Shown piece by piece: positions 1-7,772 of a stretch of 64,000 bases of DNA (position 1 is its first letter; every line of letters begins with the position of its first letter). Origin of the DNA: Leptobacterium flavescens (GTDB lineage: Bacteria > Bacteroidota > Bacteroidia > Flavobacteriales > Flavobacteriaceae); the NCBI RefSeq assembly GCF_010671605.1, contig NZ_JAABOO010000003.1, positions 685,993 through 749,992 on the forward strand. Direction: 5' to 3'. The translations under genes were made by a program, and so were the position numbers. A model generated the notes under the pieces. It was given only the letters and a program-made list of their open reading frames with translations. It ran no database searches and was not told the DNA's origin.

Positions 1-693
1 TGGGAGGTCATAGACCTTGATGAGCGTGTTAACTTCCCGTTCTACTATCCTATTGATACTGTTGATATAGGAGCAGACAGAAGATCTCTTTACGATGTTC
101 TGATGAAGAACGTTCAAAGCGGAAGGCTGAAAGATATCTATGTAGATTCTTATTTTACAGAAAAAAGAACCTTAGAAGACCTTGAAGCAACGCTTACCAA
201 GATTGATACTACCGATGCCGGATATGAGCAATACAATGCGGGTGAGCCTATTTCTCCAGAGTACATCAACAGGAGAGACCTTACCGCAGCAGATATTGAA
301 GAATGGCATATTAAAGGAGTTTGGTATTTCGATAAGAGACAAGGTGAACTTAAATATCGTTTACTTGGAATAGCACCTGCTGCTCCCGATGTGAACTTTA
401 TTGACGACCCTAACCAGCCTCCGGTAGAGCTATTCTGGGTATGGTACCCAAGTGTGCGGCAGATCCTGCACGAAGCCAAGGTGTTTAACGGAAGGAATAG
501 TGCACGACCCTTCTCCTTCGACCACCTCCTGAATTCGAGGCGCTTTAACGGCACCATTTATAAGGAGGATAACGTTTACGGCGATAGGGAAATACAGGAT
601 TATCTGAAAGATAACGCACTTTTCCAACTCCTGGAATCTCAGAAGATCAAGGAAAATATCCGAGACTTCGAACAGGATATGTGGAGTTATTAA
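1..693 (+). CDS. gldN: Gliding motility protein GldN (5' truncated by window edge)
   Basis: The reading frame is open from base 1 and ends with TAA at 691-693, so the N-terminus and signal peptide lie outside the window. The visible part (about 230 residues) has the aromatic-rich GldN pattern, with NFPFYYP near the start, WHIKGVWYFDKRQGELKYRLLG in the middle split by few changes, and LFWVWYPSVR followed by RPFSFDHLLNSRRFNG. GldN is a periplasmic partner of the GldKLM ring of the type IX secretion and gliding machinery in Bacteroidota. gldKLM would be expected just upstream. An internal ATG at 103 is not the true start because the upstream codons are in frame and fit the family. A strong terminator follows at 731-758. 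Confidence 0.9.
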   Translation, partial: WEVIDLDERVNFPFYYPIDTVDIGADRRSLYDVLMKNVQSGRLKDIYVDSYFTEKRTLEDLEATLTKIDTTDAGYEQYNAGEPISPEYINRRDLTAADIEEWHIKGVWYFDKRQGELKYRLLGIAPAAPDVNFIDDPNQPPVELFWVWYPSVRQILHEAKVFNGRNSARPFSFDHLLNSRRFNGTIYKEDNVYGDREIQDYLKDNALFQLLESQKIKENIRDFEQDMWSY

Positions 694-730
694 AGACATA
701 TCTTTTCAATTCATAAAACAATATCATATG

Positions 731-758
731 AAAAACGCTCACTTTGGTGAGCGTTTTT
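731..758. terminator. Intrinsic terminator after gldN
   Basis: Perfect 12-bp stem (731-742 with 747-758) and a 4-base loop TTTG; the right arm ends in six T. It closes the gldN unit. The -7 element of the next gene begins immediately after it, at 759. Confidence 0.85.
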
Positions 759-766
759 TATTTTTG
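759..766 (+). promoter_or_regulatory. -7 promoter element TATTTTTG, start codon only 4 nt downstream
   Basis: Exact match to the Bacteroidota -7 consensus TAnnTTTG. It ends 4 nt before the ATG at 771, so transcription would start at or next to the start codon (a leaderless or near-leaderless mRNA). The same spacing is seen at the fnr-like gene and at the tetR at 44026-44589. Confidence 0.55.
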
Positions 767-770
767 CGCC

Positions 771-1826
771 ATGGTAGATTATATTGTGGTTGGCCTTGGA
801 CTGGCAGGTATTTCCTTCTGTGAACTCCTGGAAAGAGAAAACAGATCCTTTGTGGTTTTTGACGATGCTTCCCAGCAGTCTTCCGGCGTGGCGGGAGGTC
901 TGTACAATCCTGTTATCCTTAAACGCTTTACCAAGGTGTGGAAAGCAAAGGAACAACTGCAACTGGCACTCCCTTTTTACAAACAACTGGAAGAAAAGCT
1001 CGATACCACTTTCGATCATAAGATCAGGGTTTTGCGCAGATTTGTCTCCGTTGAGGAACAAAACGGCTGGTTTGAAGCGGCCGACAAGCCTTTTCTCACC
1101 GAATTCATGTCTACTACCCTTGTGAAGAACGAAAACGCCTGTATCGACGCCCCATTCGGTTTTGGGGAAGTTTTACAGACCGGAAGGGTAGATAGTGGCA
1201 AATTACAGGAGTATTTCAGAAAATATCTCGAAGCCGGAAACAGGATCCGGAAAGAATCTTTTGATCACGCTCTTCTGGAGATCAATGATGATTATATAGA
1301 GTACTGCGGCCAGAAAGCAAAGCAAATTGTCTTTGCCGAAGGTTATGGCCTGAAAAAGAATCCTTTCTTTAATTACCTGCCTTTAAACGGAACCAAGGGA
1401 GAATTACTCACCATCAAAGCTCCCGAGCTGAAACTGGATTTTGTTTTAAAGTCCTCAGCCTTTATTATTCCCATTGGCAACGATATCTATAAGATCGGAG
1501 CTACCTATGAGTGGCACGATAAGACCAACGAAACTACACAGAAGGCCAGAACCGAACTGCTGGATAAACTGAAGAGTTTTTTAAAATGCGATTTTGAGAT
1601 CGTAGATCAGCAGGCTGGCATCCGCCCTACGGTAACCGACAGAAGGCCGCTGGTAGGGAAACATCCGCTAAGATCCCGTACCTACCTCCTGAACGGAATG
1701 GGCAGCAGAGGTGTGATGATAGCTCCCTATATTTCCCTGCAATTACTGGAACATATCGAAAAAGGAACCTCCCTGGATCCTGATATCGATATCAAACGTT
1801 TTGAGAAGAAGCATTTTGTGGGTTAG
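771..1826 (+). CDS. FAD-dependent oxidoreductase (DAO fold)
   Basis: 351 residues. The N-terminus has a Rossmann FAD-binding start, DYIVVGLGLAGISFCELL (GxGxxG), and later VAGGLYNPVILKRF, typical of D-amino-acid-oxidase-like flavoproteins. The C-terminal GIRPTVTDRRPLVGKHP and NGMGSRGVMIAP match the second FAD-contact region of that family. The substrate cannot be told from sequence. ATG 771 is preferred over the in-frame TTG at 744, because 744 lies inside the terminator hairpin and upstream of the -7 element, and because the Rossmann motif starts right after 771. Genes of this type often sit next to the gld cluster in Flavobacteriaceae; a functional link to gliding is not shown. Confidence 0.8.
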   Translation: MVDYIVVGLGLAGISFCELLERENRSFVVFDDASQQSSGVAGGLYNPVILKRFTKVWKAKEQLQLALPFYKQLEEKLDTTFDHKIRVLRRFVSVEEQNGWFEAADKPFLTEFMSTTLVKNENACIDAPFGFGEVLQTGRVDSGKLQEYFRKYLEAGNRIRKESFDHALLEINDDYIEYCGQKAKQIVFAEGYGLKKNPFFNYLPLNGTKGELLTIKAPELKLDFVLKSSAFIIPIGNDIYKIGATYEWHDKTNETTQKARTELLDKLKSFLKCDFEIVDQQAGIRPTVTDRRPLVGKHPLRSRTYLLNGMGSRGVMIAPYISLQLLEHIEKGTSLDPDIDIKRFEKKHFVG

Positions 1827-2238
1827 CCTTTGGTTGTTAGTTGTCGGTTGGTGGTTGTTAGTTTGTAGTTGATAGTTGTTGTGCCCTGTTTTTTCTAATT
1901 GAAACCAGAGTTTGATTGTTCTATTATTGTAACCTACAAATTGCAAATTTCAATCTCCAAATCATTAAATTTCCAAATTGAAGATCTAATTTCATCATTT
2001 AACATTTAACCATTAGTTGTTAGTTGATGGTTGTTGGGTCATTTAAGTTGAATTTGTCATCCTGAGCGCAGTCGAAGGAAAAGAAGAGAGATTTTTATTT
2101 AGACTCTTGCAACCGCAGTCGAAGGAATTCTTTAATCTCCGTAAATAGCCAAATCAAGAACAGCTAAAGGCTAACCGCTAATAACTAACAGCTATATCAT
2201 TGGCATAATCATTGTGGCTAAATGCCCAAAATAACCTG
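1827..2238. repeat. Repeat-rich intergenic region
   Basis: No supported gene in 410 bases. It holds low-complexity GTTGTTAGTTG-type repeats (about 1829-1885 and 2008-2038), and a copy of a dispersed repeat containing GAGCGCAGTCGAAGGA (2054-2080), with a second partial copy at 2113-2126. Related sequences recur near 3604, 12590, 12636, 13395, 13502 and 20040, always outside genes. Confidence 0.7.
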
Positions 2239-2781
2239 ATGAAAAAAACAAGCCTTTTACTCGTATTCTGTGTGTTTACGTCCTGTATCCCTTTACAGAT
2301 CGCTCCGAACATAGATGACTATAAAATAAGGAAAGCCAGGAAATTTAAGCGTAAACTTCCCATGGGTCACGCTTTTATTTTTAACGACCCCAAAGATGCC
2401 AACGAGTTCTACCACTTTGTAAATATCAAATACCAGGCACAGGGAAATGCAGAACACAATGTTCCTTTCCATGTAGATGATAAAACCTATTATTTATCTT
2501 TTTATGAAACGGAAAAGAATACCAGCACCGTAAACCTGATACCTATTATTGTAGATGCCGCTTTGGAAGAGAAAGGACATGATCCGTATTTTGAGGATAT
2601 AGAATATACACGCAGTGGAAAATGGTACCTGGCCCTCTTCGTTACCGATAGTGAACTAAACGACTGCCTTCACCCCGGTTATGAGACAAGAGATAAGATC
2701 GCTGCATATCTGGAAGACCTTCGCCAGGAATATCTGAATACACATAACTATTATGAGGCGTGGTTAAAGAAGAATGAGTAA
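2239..2781 (+). CDS. Hypothetical lipoprotein
   Basis: 180 residues from ATG 2239, which begins a lipoprotein signal MKKTSLLLVFCVFTSC with the lipobox cysteine at residue 16. The TTG at 2212 upstream would put nine hydrophilic residues before the signal and is rejected. The mature part has no transmembrane segment and no motif I recognise; it is rich in aromatic and acidic residues (YYLSFYETEKN, DPYFEDIEYTRSGKWYLALFV). It is probably anchored in a membrane on the periplasmic side. It stands alone between noncoding stretches. Confidence 0.65.
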   Translation: MKKTSLLLVFCVFTSCIPLQIAPNIDDYKIRKARKFKRKLPMGHAFIFNDPKDANEFYHFVNIKYQAQGNAEHNVPFHVDDKTYYLSFYETEKNTSTVNLIPIIVDAALEEKGHDPYFEDIEYTRSGKWYLALFVTDSELNDCLHPGYETRDKIAAYLEDLRQEYLNTHNYYEAWLKKNE

Positions 2782-2926
2782 AACTTTAATTTTTCAAAGA
2801 GGATTCTATATAAAAAGAGAGTCAAAAATCATACAATCAGTCATTTACATCTGTAAAAGGGTGAAAAGCCCCTTCCTGCTTTCAACAGCTTTTCGTTAAT
2901 TTACTGGTTAACCTAACTAGTATCAA

Positions 2927-3469
2927 ATGGATTTTAAGGAATTTGTAAAAACGATCAATGGGCATACCAAAGCCTTTTATCAGAACGACATAGACCAGAT
3001 AAACGAAAACAGTAAAATTATTAATTGGTTCCTGGGCCTGGCGGGAGGTGGTTTGCTTTTTAGCTTCAATAAATATGATGAGGCCAATGGTGAAAACATA
3101 CAGCTTATCACCTTTCAGGCTGCTTTGTTCGTATTAACGATCATTATTGGGATACTCCATCGTTATCTGACCAAAGTGTATAAGAACAGAGCGGTAACGA
3201 TAATGAGGATGTTTGATTTTCTGGCAATAGAATTTAAGCTAGTGGAAGGGAACGAAATGGAAAATGACCTGGAAGATCCGGATGAAAAAATGGACAATAT
3301 CTTTAATCGCTATGTCAATGGAGGTTATTTTGAGGATGACGATAAAAAGAACTTTAATAAACTCTACAAAAAGCAGCGAACCAATTATAATATCAATCTG
3401 GGAATGAGCATTTTTTCCGTACTCCTGGTCCTGGCCCAATTTGCCTTCTTTTTTGTGGTGGTGATTTAG
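2927..3469 (+). CDS. Hypothetical membrane protein with three likely TM segments
   Basis: 180 residues. Hydrophobic segments lie at about residues 32-47 (weak, INWFLGLAGGGLLFSF), 63-80 (ITFQAALFVLTIIIGIL) and 158-180 (MSIFSVLLVLAQFAFFFVVVI). Between them is a charged, acidic stretch (EMENDLEDPDEKMDN). No family recognised. The real start may be this ATG; it follows a 145-base gap with no other gene. Unknown function. Confidence 0.6.
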   Translation: MDFKEFVKTINGHTKAFYQNDIDQINENSKIINWFLGLAGGGLLFSFNKYDEANGENIQLITFQAALFVLTIIIGILHRYLTKVYKNRAVTIMRMFDFLAIEFKLVEGNEMENDLEDPDEKMDNIFNRYVNGGYFEDDDKKNFNKLYKKQRTNYNINLGMSIFSVLLVLAQFAFFFVVVI

Positions 3470-3549
3470 TTGAATTTCAATCTCAAAACCAGATATTAGT
3501 ATTGAGATCTTAGATATGAGAGTTGCTAAAATTGGGATTTGGTGCCTGG

Positions 3550-3567
3550 TCCCGATAGCTATCGGGA
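3550..3567. repeat. 18-bp perfect palindrome, repeat copy 1
   Basis: TCCCGATAGCTATCGGGA, a perfect palindrome. An identical copy is at 12333-12350 (inside a broken gene) and a two-mismatch copy at 19996-20013. A copy of the GCGCTCGAGATGA dispersed repeat lies just downstream (3604-3624). Confidence 0.8.
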
Positions 3568-3670
3568 TTGGAATTTCCCTTCACTTACCATATCCAAAGA
3601 ATCTCTCGACTGCGCTCGAGATGATATTTAGGAAACAAACTAAAAATTAACCGCTAACAACCAAAAACCA

Positions 3671-3689
3671 ACAACCATCAACACGCTAC
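3671..3689. repeat. 19-bp repeat, inverted relative to 12506-12524
   Basis: ACAACCATCAACACGCTAC here is the exact reverse complement of 12506-12524. Both copies lie in noncoding DNA close to gene ends (DUF983 gene and the broken CPXCG gene). Confidence 0.7.
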
Positions 3690-3713
3690 GAAGCTTTAGT
3701 GTAGTAGCGACAC

Positions 3714-4097
3714 CTACTTCTTAACCGCATTTCGGTCGTACTTAAAAAAGAGATTGATCCAGATATTCCGGGAAAGCCGCATAATTAATGGCATGAAAAG
3801 CACCAGAGTACCTACAATGGCAATAAAGGAAACCATTAAACTGCTGTCCAAACCAAAACGGGAAATAACATAAGCAGCGGCGGCAAAAGCAATTCCCACC
3901 CCGTAGCTCACATACATGGCGCCATAGAAAAAAGAAGGCTCTATTTTGTATTTTGTACCGCAATGAGAGCAGTTCTCATTCATTTTCAGGGTCTTTGTAG
4001 GATCGTACATGTTTTGAGAAGTATACATGCTTTCCAGTTGGCATTTAGGGCAAGTTCCTGTTAAAATACTGTAGAGTTTCGTTCCTTTTTTTAACAT
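3714..4097 (-). CDS. DUF983 family membrane protein
   Basis: 127 residues from ATG at 4097 (MLKKGTKLYSILTGTCPKC). The N-terminal zinc-ribbon-like part has CPKC near residues 17-20 and CSHCG near 43-47, followed by a PSFFYGAMYVSYGVG segment and two transmembrane helices, the DUF983 layout. The role of the family is unknown; the two CxxC pairs suggest metal binding. A -7 element TATTTTTG lies at 4121-4114, about 13 bases before the start. The upstream in-frame TTG at 4103 is less likely. It is divergent from the ABC-F gene. Confidence 0.8.
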   Translation of the reverse strand: MLKKGTKLYSILTGTCPKCQLESMYTSQNMYDPTKTLKMNENCSHCGTKYKIEPSFFYGAMYVSYGVGIAFAAAAYVISRFGLDSSLMVSFIAIVGTLVLFMPLIMRLSRNIWINLFFKYDRNAVKK

Positions 4098-4163
4098 TTG
4101 CAAAAAATTTATACAAAAATACTATAAACGAAAGTTTTTAGTATCAGGTTGATCAGGAAATCT

Positions 4164-6074
4164 ATGCTGAACATTCACAATTTATCGGTTTCATTCGGAG
4201 GAGAATTTTTATTCGAGGAAGTAAGCTTCAGACTTAATGCCGGCGATCGCGTCGGACTTATTGGAAAGAACGGAGCGGGTAAATCCACCATGCTTAAACT
4301 GCTCTCCAAGGAGATGGAGGCCGATACAGGTACTATTGCCTCCGATAAGGATATTAAAATAGGTTTCCTTAAACAGGACATCGATTTTATTCAGGGGCGT
4401 ACTGTTTTGGAAGAATCTTACGAAGCTTTCGAAGAGATCCGGAAACTGGAACTACAGCTGGATAAGATCAATAACGAACTGGCAGAGCGCACCGATTACG
4501 ATAGTGAGGCCTATAATCAGCTGATGATCGATCTGAATGAGATTACGGGACGATATGAGATCCTGGGTGGTTACAATTACCAGGGGGATACCGAAAAAGT
4601 GTTACAGGGGCTCGGTTTTCAGCGGGAAGACTTTAATAAGCTCACCGATACTTTTTCCGGGGGATGGCGAATGCGAATAGAACTGGCCAAACTGCTGTTG
4701 CAAAAGAACGATGTTCTCCTTCTGGATGAGCCTACCAACCACCTCGATATAGAATCTATTATCTGGCTGGAGCAATTCCTGAAAAACTACAGCGGTGTTG
4801 TGGTGATCGTTTCCCACGATAAGATGTTCCTCGATAATGTGACCAATCGTACTATTGAGATCTCCCTGGGGAAGATCTACGATTACAACAAACCTTATTC
4901 AAAATACCTGGTACTGAGAGAAGAGATCAGGACCCAGCAACTGGCATCTCAGAAAAATCAGGAAAAGCAAATACAGCAAACCGAGAAACTGATCGAAAAA
5001 TTCCGTGCCAAGGCCTCCAAAGCCTCCATGGCTCAGTCGCTTATCAAAAAGCTGGACCGCATGGATCGCATTGAAGTGGATGAGGATGATAACAGCGTAA
5101 TGAACATACAGTTTCCCGTTTCCGTACAACCCGGTAAAGTGGTCATTGAAGCTGAAAAAGTAGATAAGAATTACGGAAGCAAAGAAGTACTTAAAGATAT
5201 CAGCCTGCTTATAGAGCGGAACAGTAAAACGGCTTTTGTGGGGCAGAACGGACAGGGAAAAACTACCCTGGCCAAGATCATCGTGGGCGAAATAGAACAC
5301 GGAGGAAACCTGAAGCTGGGTCACAATGTAGAGCTGGGTTATTTTGCCCAGAACCAGGCAGAGTACCTGGATGGGGAGATCACCGTACTGGATACCATGA
5401 TCAATGCAGCTAATGAAGGAAATAGAAGTAAGGTAAGGGATATACTGGGATCGTTCCTTTTCAGAGGAGATGAGGTAGAAAAAAAGGTCAAGGTACTTTC
5501 CGGAGGAGAGCGTAATCGCCTGGCCCTGGCTAAAATGTTGCTGCAACCTTTTAATGTGCTGGTAATGGATGAGCCTACCAACCACCTTGATATCAAGTCC
5601 AAGAATGTGCTGAAACAGGCATTGCAAAGTTTTGAAGGCACCCTTATCCTGGTATCTCACGACAGGGATTTTCTGCAGGGGCTGACCAATAAGGTGTATG
5701 AGTTTAAAGACAGGAAGATCAAAGAGTATCTGGGAGATATTAACTTTTACCTCGAACAGCGAAATGTAAGTGACCTGAGGGAGATAGAAAAGAAAGACAA
5801 GCAAAATAATAGGCCTAAGGAGAGTAAGAACAAGCTGTCTTACGAACAGCAGAAGAAATTGAAATCACTTAACAACAGGATCAGTAAGATAGAATCCAAT
5901 ATTTCTCAGTTGGAGAAGGAACTTGCGGAGATAGATGTGGAGCTTGCTATTAACTACGATGAGATCACTTCGGATCCCAACTTCTTTGAGAGTTACCAGG
6001 CTAAAAAAGAGCAACTTGAACAATTGATGGTAGATTGGGAGACAGCTACCGAGGAGCTGGAGCTTTATTCTTAA
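4164..6074 (+). CDS. ABC-F family ATPase (Uup/YdiF-type ribosome-associated ATPase)
   Basis: 636 residues from ATG 4164 (MLNIHNLSVSFGG); the TTG at 4149 is rejected because the family starts at this beta strand. Two ABC domains without membrane spans: Walker A GKNGAGKST near residues 34-42 and GQNGQGKTT in the second half; signatures FSGGWRMR and LSGGERNR; Walker B LLLDEPTNHLD and VMDEPTNHLD. An ABC-F linker rich in K/E/Q separates them, and a charged coiled-coil tail (residues about 545-636) follows, as in Uup/YdiF. ABC-F proteins act on translating ribosomes. A role in antibiotic protection versus general translation cannot be decided here; the neighbouring efflux operon is a separate unit. 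Confidence 0.88.
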   Translation: MLNIHNLSVSFGGEFLFEEVSFRLNAGDRVGLIGKNGAGKSTMLKLLSKEMEADTGTIASDKDIKIGFLKQDIDFIQGRTVLEESYEAFEEIRKLELQLDKINNELAERTDYDSEAYNQLMIDLNEITGRYEILGGYNYQGDTEKVLQGLGFQREDFNKLTDTFSGGWRMRIELAKLLLQKNDVLLLDEPTNHLDIESIIWLEQFLKNYSGVVVIVSHDKMFLDNVTNRTIEISLGKIYDYNKPYSKYLVLREEIRTQQLASQKNQEKQIQQTEKLIEKFRAKASKASMAQSLIKKLDRMDRIEVDEDDNSVMNIQFPVSVQPGKVVIEAEKVDKNYGSKEVLKDISLLIERNSKTAFVGQNGQGKTTLAKIIVGEIEHGGNLKLGHNVELGYFAQNQAEYLDGEITVLDTMINAANEGNRSKVRDILGSFLFRGDEVEKKVKVLSGGERNRLALAKMLLQPFNVLVMDEPTNHLDIKSKNVLKQALQSFEGTLILVSHDRDFLQGLTNKVYEFKDRKIKEYLGDINFYLEQRNVSDLREIEKKDKQNNRPKESKNKLSYEQQKKLKSLNNRISKIESNISQLEKELAEIDVELAINYDEITSDPNFFESYQAKKEQLEQLMVDWETATEELELYS

Positions 6075-6108
6075 GGGCATTTCTTAAATTTTTTATGAAA
6101 TCTTTAAC

Positions 6109-6130
6109 GATAGTTGCACATGCAACTATC
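6109..6130. promoter_or_regulatory. Probable MarR operator (10-bp inverted repeat)
   Basis: GATAGTTGCA, two bases, then TGCAACTATC: perfect 10-bp arms. It lies 12 bases upstream of the -7 element TAATTTTG (6142-6149) that precedes the marR gene, so a bound dimer would cover the region where sigma contacts -33. The size and position fit autoregulation by the MarR encoded at 6172; this is inferred. Confidence 0.65.
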
Positions 6131-6141
6131 TTGCTATACGC

Positions 6142-6149
6142 TAATTTTG
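6142..6149 (+). promoter_or_regulatory. -7 element TAATTTTG of the marR-RND operon
   Basis: Exact TAnnTTTG match, 22 bases before the GTG start of marR. Expected transcription start is near 6153. Confidence 0.5.
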
Positions 6150-6171
6150 CAGAAAATTTATAGCAATAAAG

Positions 6172-6636
6172 GTGCAGTACGATTTTGAAAAAACACTTTT
6201 ACCCTGGCTGGGAAGGATCACCAAGGAGTTCAGCTTCCTGGCGGTAAGCGTTTTTGAGAATAATCAGATCGATCTGACCAGGCATCAGTGGCTTTTACTG
6301 AAAAAGCTGAATGACAAGGATGGCCAGCCTCAGAACGACCTCGCCTTTATTACCGATCGCGACAAAACCTCCCTTACCCGGCTGATCAATACCATGGAAC
6401 GCAAAGAACTGGTAAAACGTGTTCCCGATGCAACCGACAGGAGGATCAATCTGGTTTACCTGACCCAAAAGGGCAGGGAGATCCTGGAAAAGTCCATTCC
6501 GATCATGAAAGAGCTTATTGGACAAATGCAAAACGGACTGAGTACAGAGGAGCTGGAAAATACCATTACAGCCCTGAAAAAAGTTAAAGCTAATCTCGAG
6601 AATATCCCACAAGAAAAAAACAATCGACTGAAATGA
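6172..6636 (+). CDS. MarR family transcriptional regulator
   Basis: 154 residues, GTG start (6172). Winged-helix core: LTRHQWLLLKKLND, QNDLAFITDRDKTSLTRLINTMERKELVKRVPDATDRRINLVYLT (recognition helix and wing with the conserved D-RR), then a dimerisation helix. It is the first gene of an efflux operon; its stop overlaps the next start by 4 bases (ATGA at 6633-6636). It probably represses its own operon through the palindrome at 6109-6130 and is released by a pump substrate. Ligand unknown. Confidence 0.88.
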   Translation: MQYDFEKTLLPWLGRITKEFSFLAVSVFENNQIDLTRHQWLLLKKLNDKDGQPQNDLAFITDRDKTSLTRLINTMERKELVKRVPDATDRRINLVYLTQKGREILEKSIPIMKELIGQMQNGLSTEELENTITALKKVKANLENIPQEKNNRLK

Positions 6637-7772
6637 GAAATCTGACAATTGCAATCCTTAGTATCCTTATCCTGGGCGGAGCCTCCTACGGAGCCTATTC
6701 GCTCATCACCAAAAAGAAAAAGGGAAGACCCAAACCTCCCAAGGTTGTAAAGACCGTTTTTATAGATACGGTAGAGAATAGGACCGTTCCTATTGTGATC
6801 CCGGCTAACGGGAACCTTACGGCTTTGAGAAGGGTAGAGCTCTATGCGGAGGTACAGGGCGTTCTTAAAGGCGGAAATAAGCTCTTTAAGCCCGGACAGA
6901 AGTATGTAAAAGGTGAAAGCCTGCTGCGTCTGGATGCTTCAGAATATTATGCTACTGTACAATCTCAGAAAAGTAACCTGTACAACCTGGTAACTTCGAT
7001 TATGCCTGACCTGCGATTGGATTACCCGGAAGCCTATCCGAAATGGCAAACCTATCTCAGTAATTTCGATATCAATAAATCGGTGCCTCCATTACCTCAG
7101 ATGAATTCCGAACAGGAGAAATTCTTTGTAACCGGCCGTAACATTGTCTCAACCTATTACAATGTTAAAAACCTGGAAGAGCGGCTCTCTAAATACAGCA
7201 TACGTGCTCCTTTTAGCGGAATCCTTACCGAGGCTCTGGTAACCGAGGGGACCCTGGTACGTAACGGTCAGAAACTGGGAGAATTTATAGACCCTTCCAT
7301 TTACGAACTGGAAGTGGCCATCAATAAATCCTTTAGTGATCTTCTGAAGGTAGGTGAGGAAGTAAAACTGAACAATCTTGAGAATACAAAAAGCTGGACC
7401 GGAAGGGTAAGCAGGATCAACGGAAGAATAGATCAGGCCACCCAGACCATCAGCGCTTTTATTGAAGTGAAAGGTGAAGATCTGAAAGAAGGTATTTATC
7501 TGGAAGCTCATCTGAATGCGAGAAACGAAGAGAACGCCATTTCTATTTCCAGAAAACTGCTGGTAGATGAATCTCAGGTATTTGTGGTAAAAGATTCCAT
7601 CCTGGATCTGATACCGGTAACACCTGTATATTTTTCCGATAAGGAAGTGGTAGTTAAAGGCCTTCCTAACGGAACACGTATCCTTTCCAGAACCGTTCCC
7701 GGAGCTTATGCGGGAATGCTGGTAAAAGTATATAGCGAAAAGAAAACCGAAACCGCAAAAGCAGAACAATGA
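6633..7772 (+). CDS. RND efflux periplasmic adaptor subunit (MFP)
   Basis: 379 residues. N-terminal signal anchor (LTIAILSILILGGASYGAYSL), then the two half-lipoyl/barrel-sandwich segments: VPANGNLTALRRVELYAEVQG near residues 56-77 and YSIRAPFSGILTEALVTEG near 185-205, joined by a long hairpin, followed by beta-barrel and membrane-proximal domains. Membrane fusion proteins link the inner-membrane RND pump to the TolC channel. Both ends overlap neighbours by ATGA (with marR at 6633 and the pump at 7769), which points to translational coupling. Confidence 0.9.
   Translation: MRNLTIAILSILILGGASYGAYSLITKKKKGRPKPPKVVKTVFIDTVENRTVPIVIPANGNLTALRRVELYAEVQGVLKGGNKLFKPGQKYVKGESLLRLDASEYYATVQSQKSNLYNLVTSIMPDLRLDYPEAYPKWQTYLSNFDINKSVPPLPQMNSEQEKFFVTGRNIVSTYYNVKNLEERLSKYSIRAPFSGILTEALVTEGTLVRNGQKLGEFIDPSIYELEVAINKSFSDLLKVGEEVKLNNLENTKSWTGRVSRINGRIDQATQTISAFIEVKGEDLKEGIYLEAHLNARNEENAISISRKLLVDESQVFVVKDSILDLIPVTPVYFSDKEVVVKGLPNGTRILSRTVPGAYAGMLVKVYSEKKTETAKAEQ

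Noticed and set aside
1829-2040. GTTGTTAGTTG-type runs as a CRISPR array or tandem repeat
   Set aside because: Units are irregular in length and spacing, with no constant repeat or spacers.
4899-5804. A 301-codon minus-strand open frame inside the ABC-F gene
   Set aside because: It is the antisense shadow of a long, clearly conserved ATPase gene; no signal, motif or promoter of its own.
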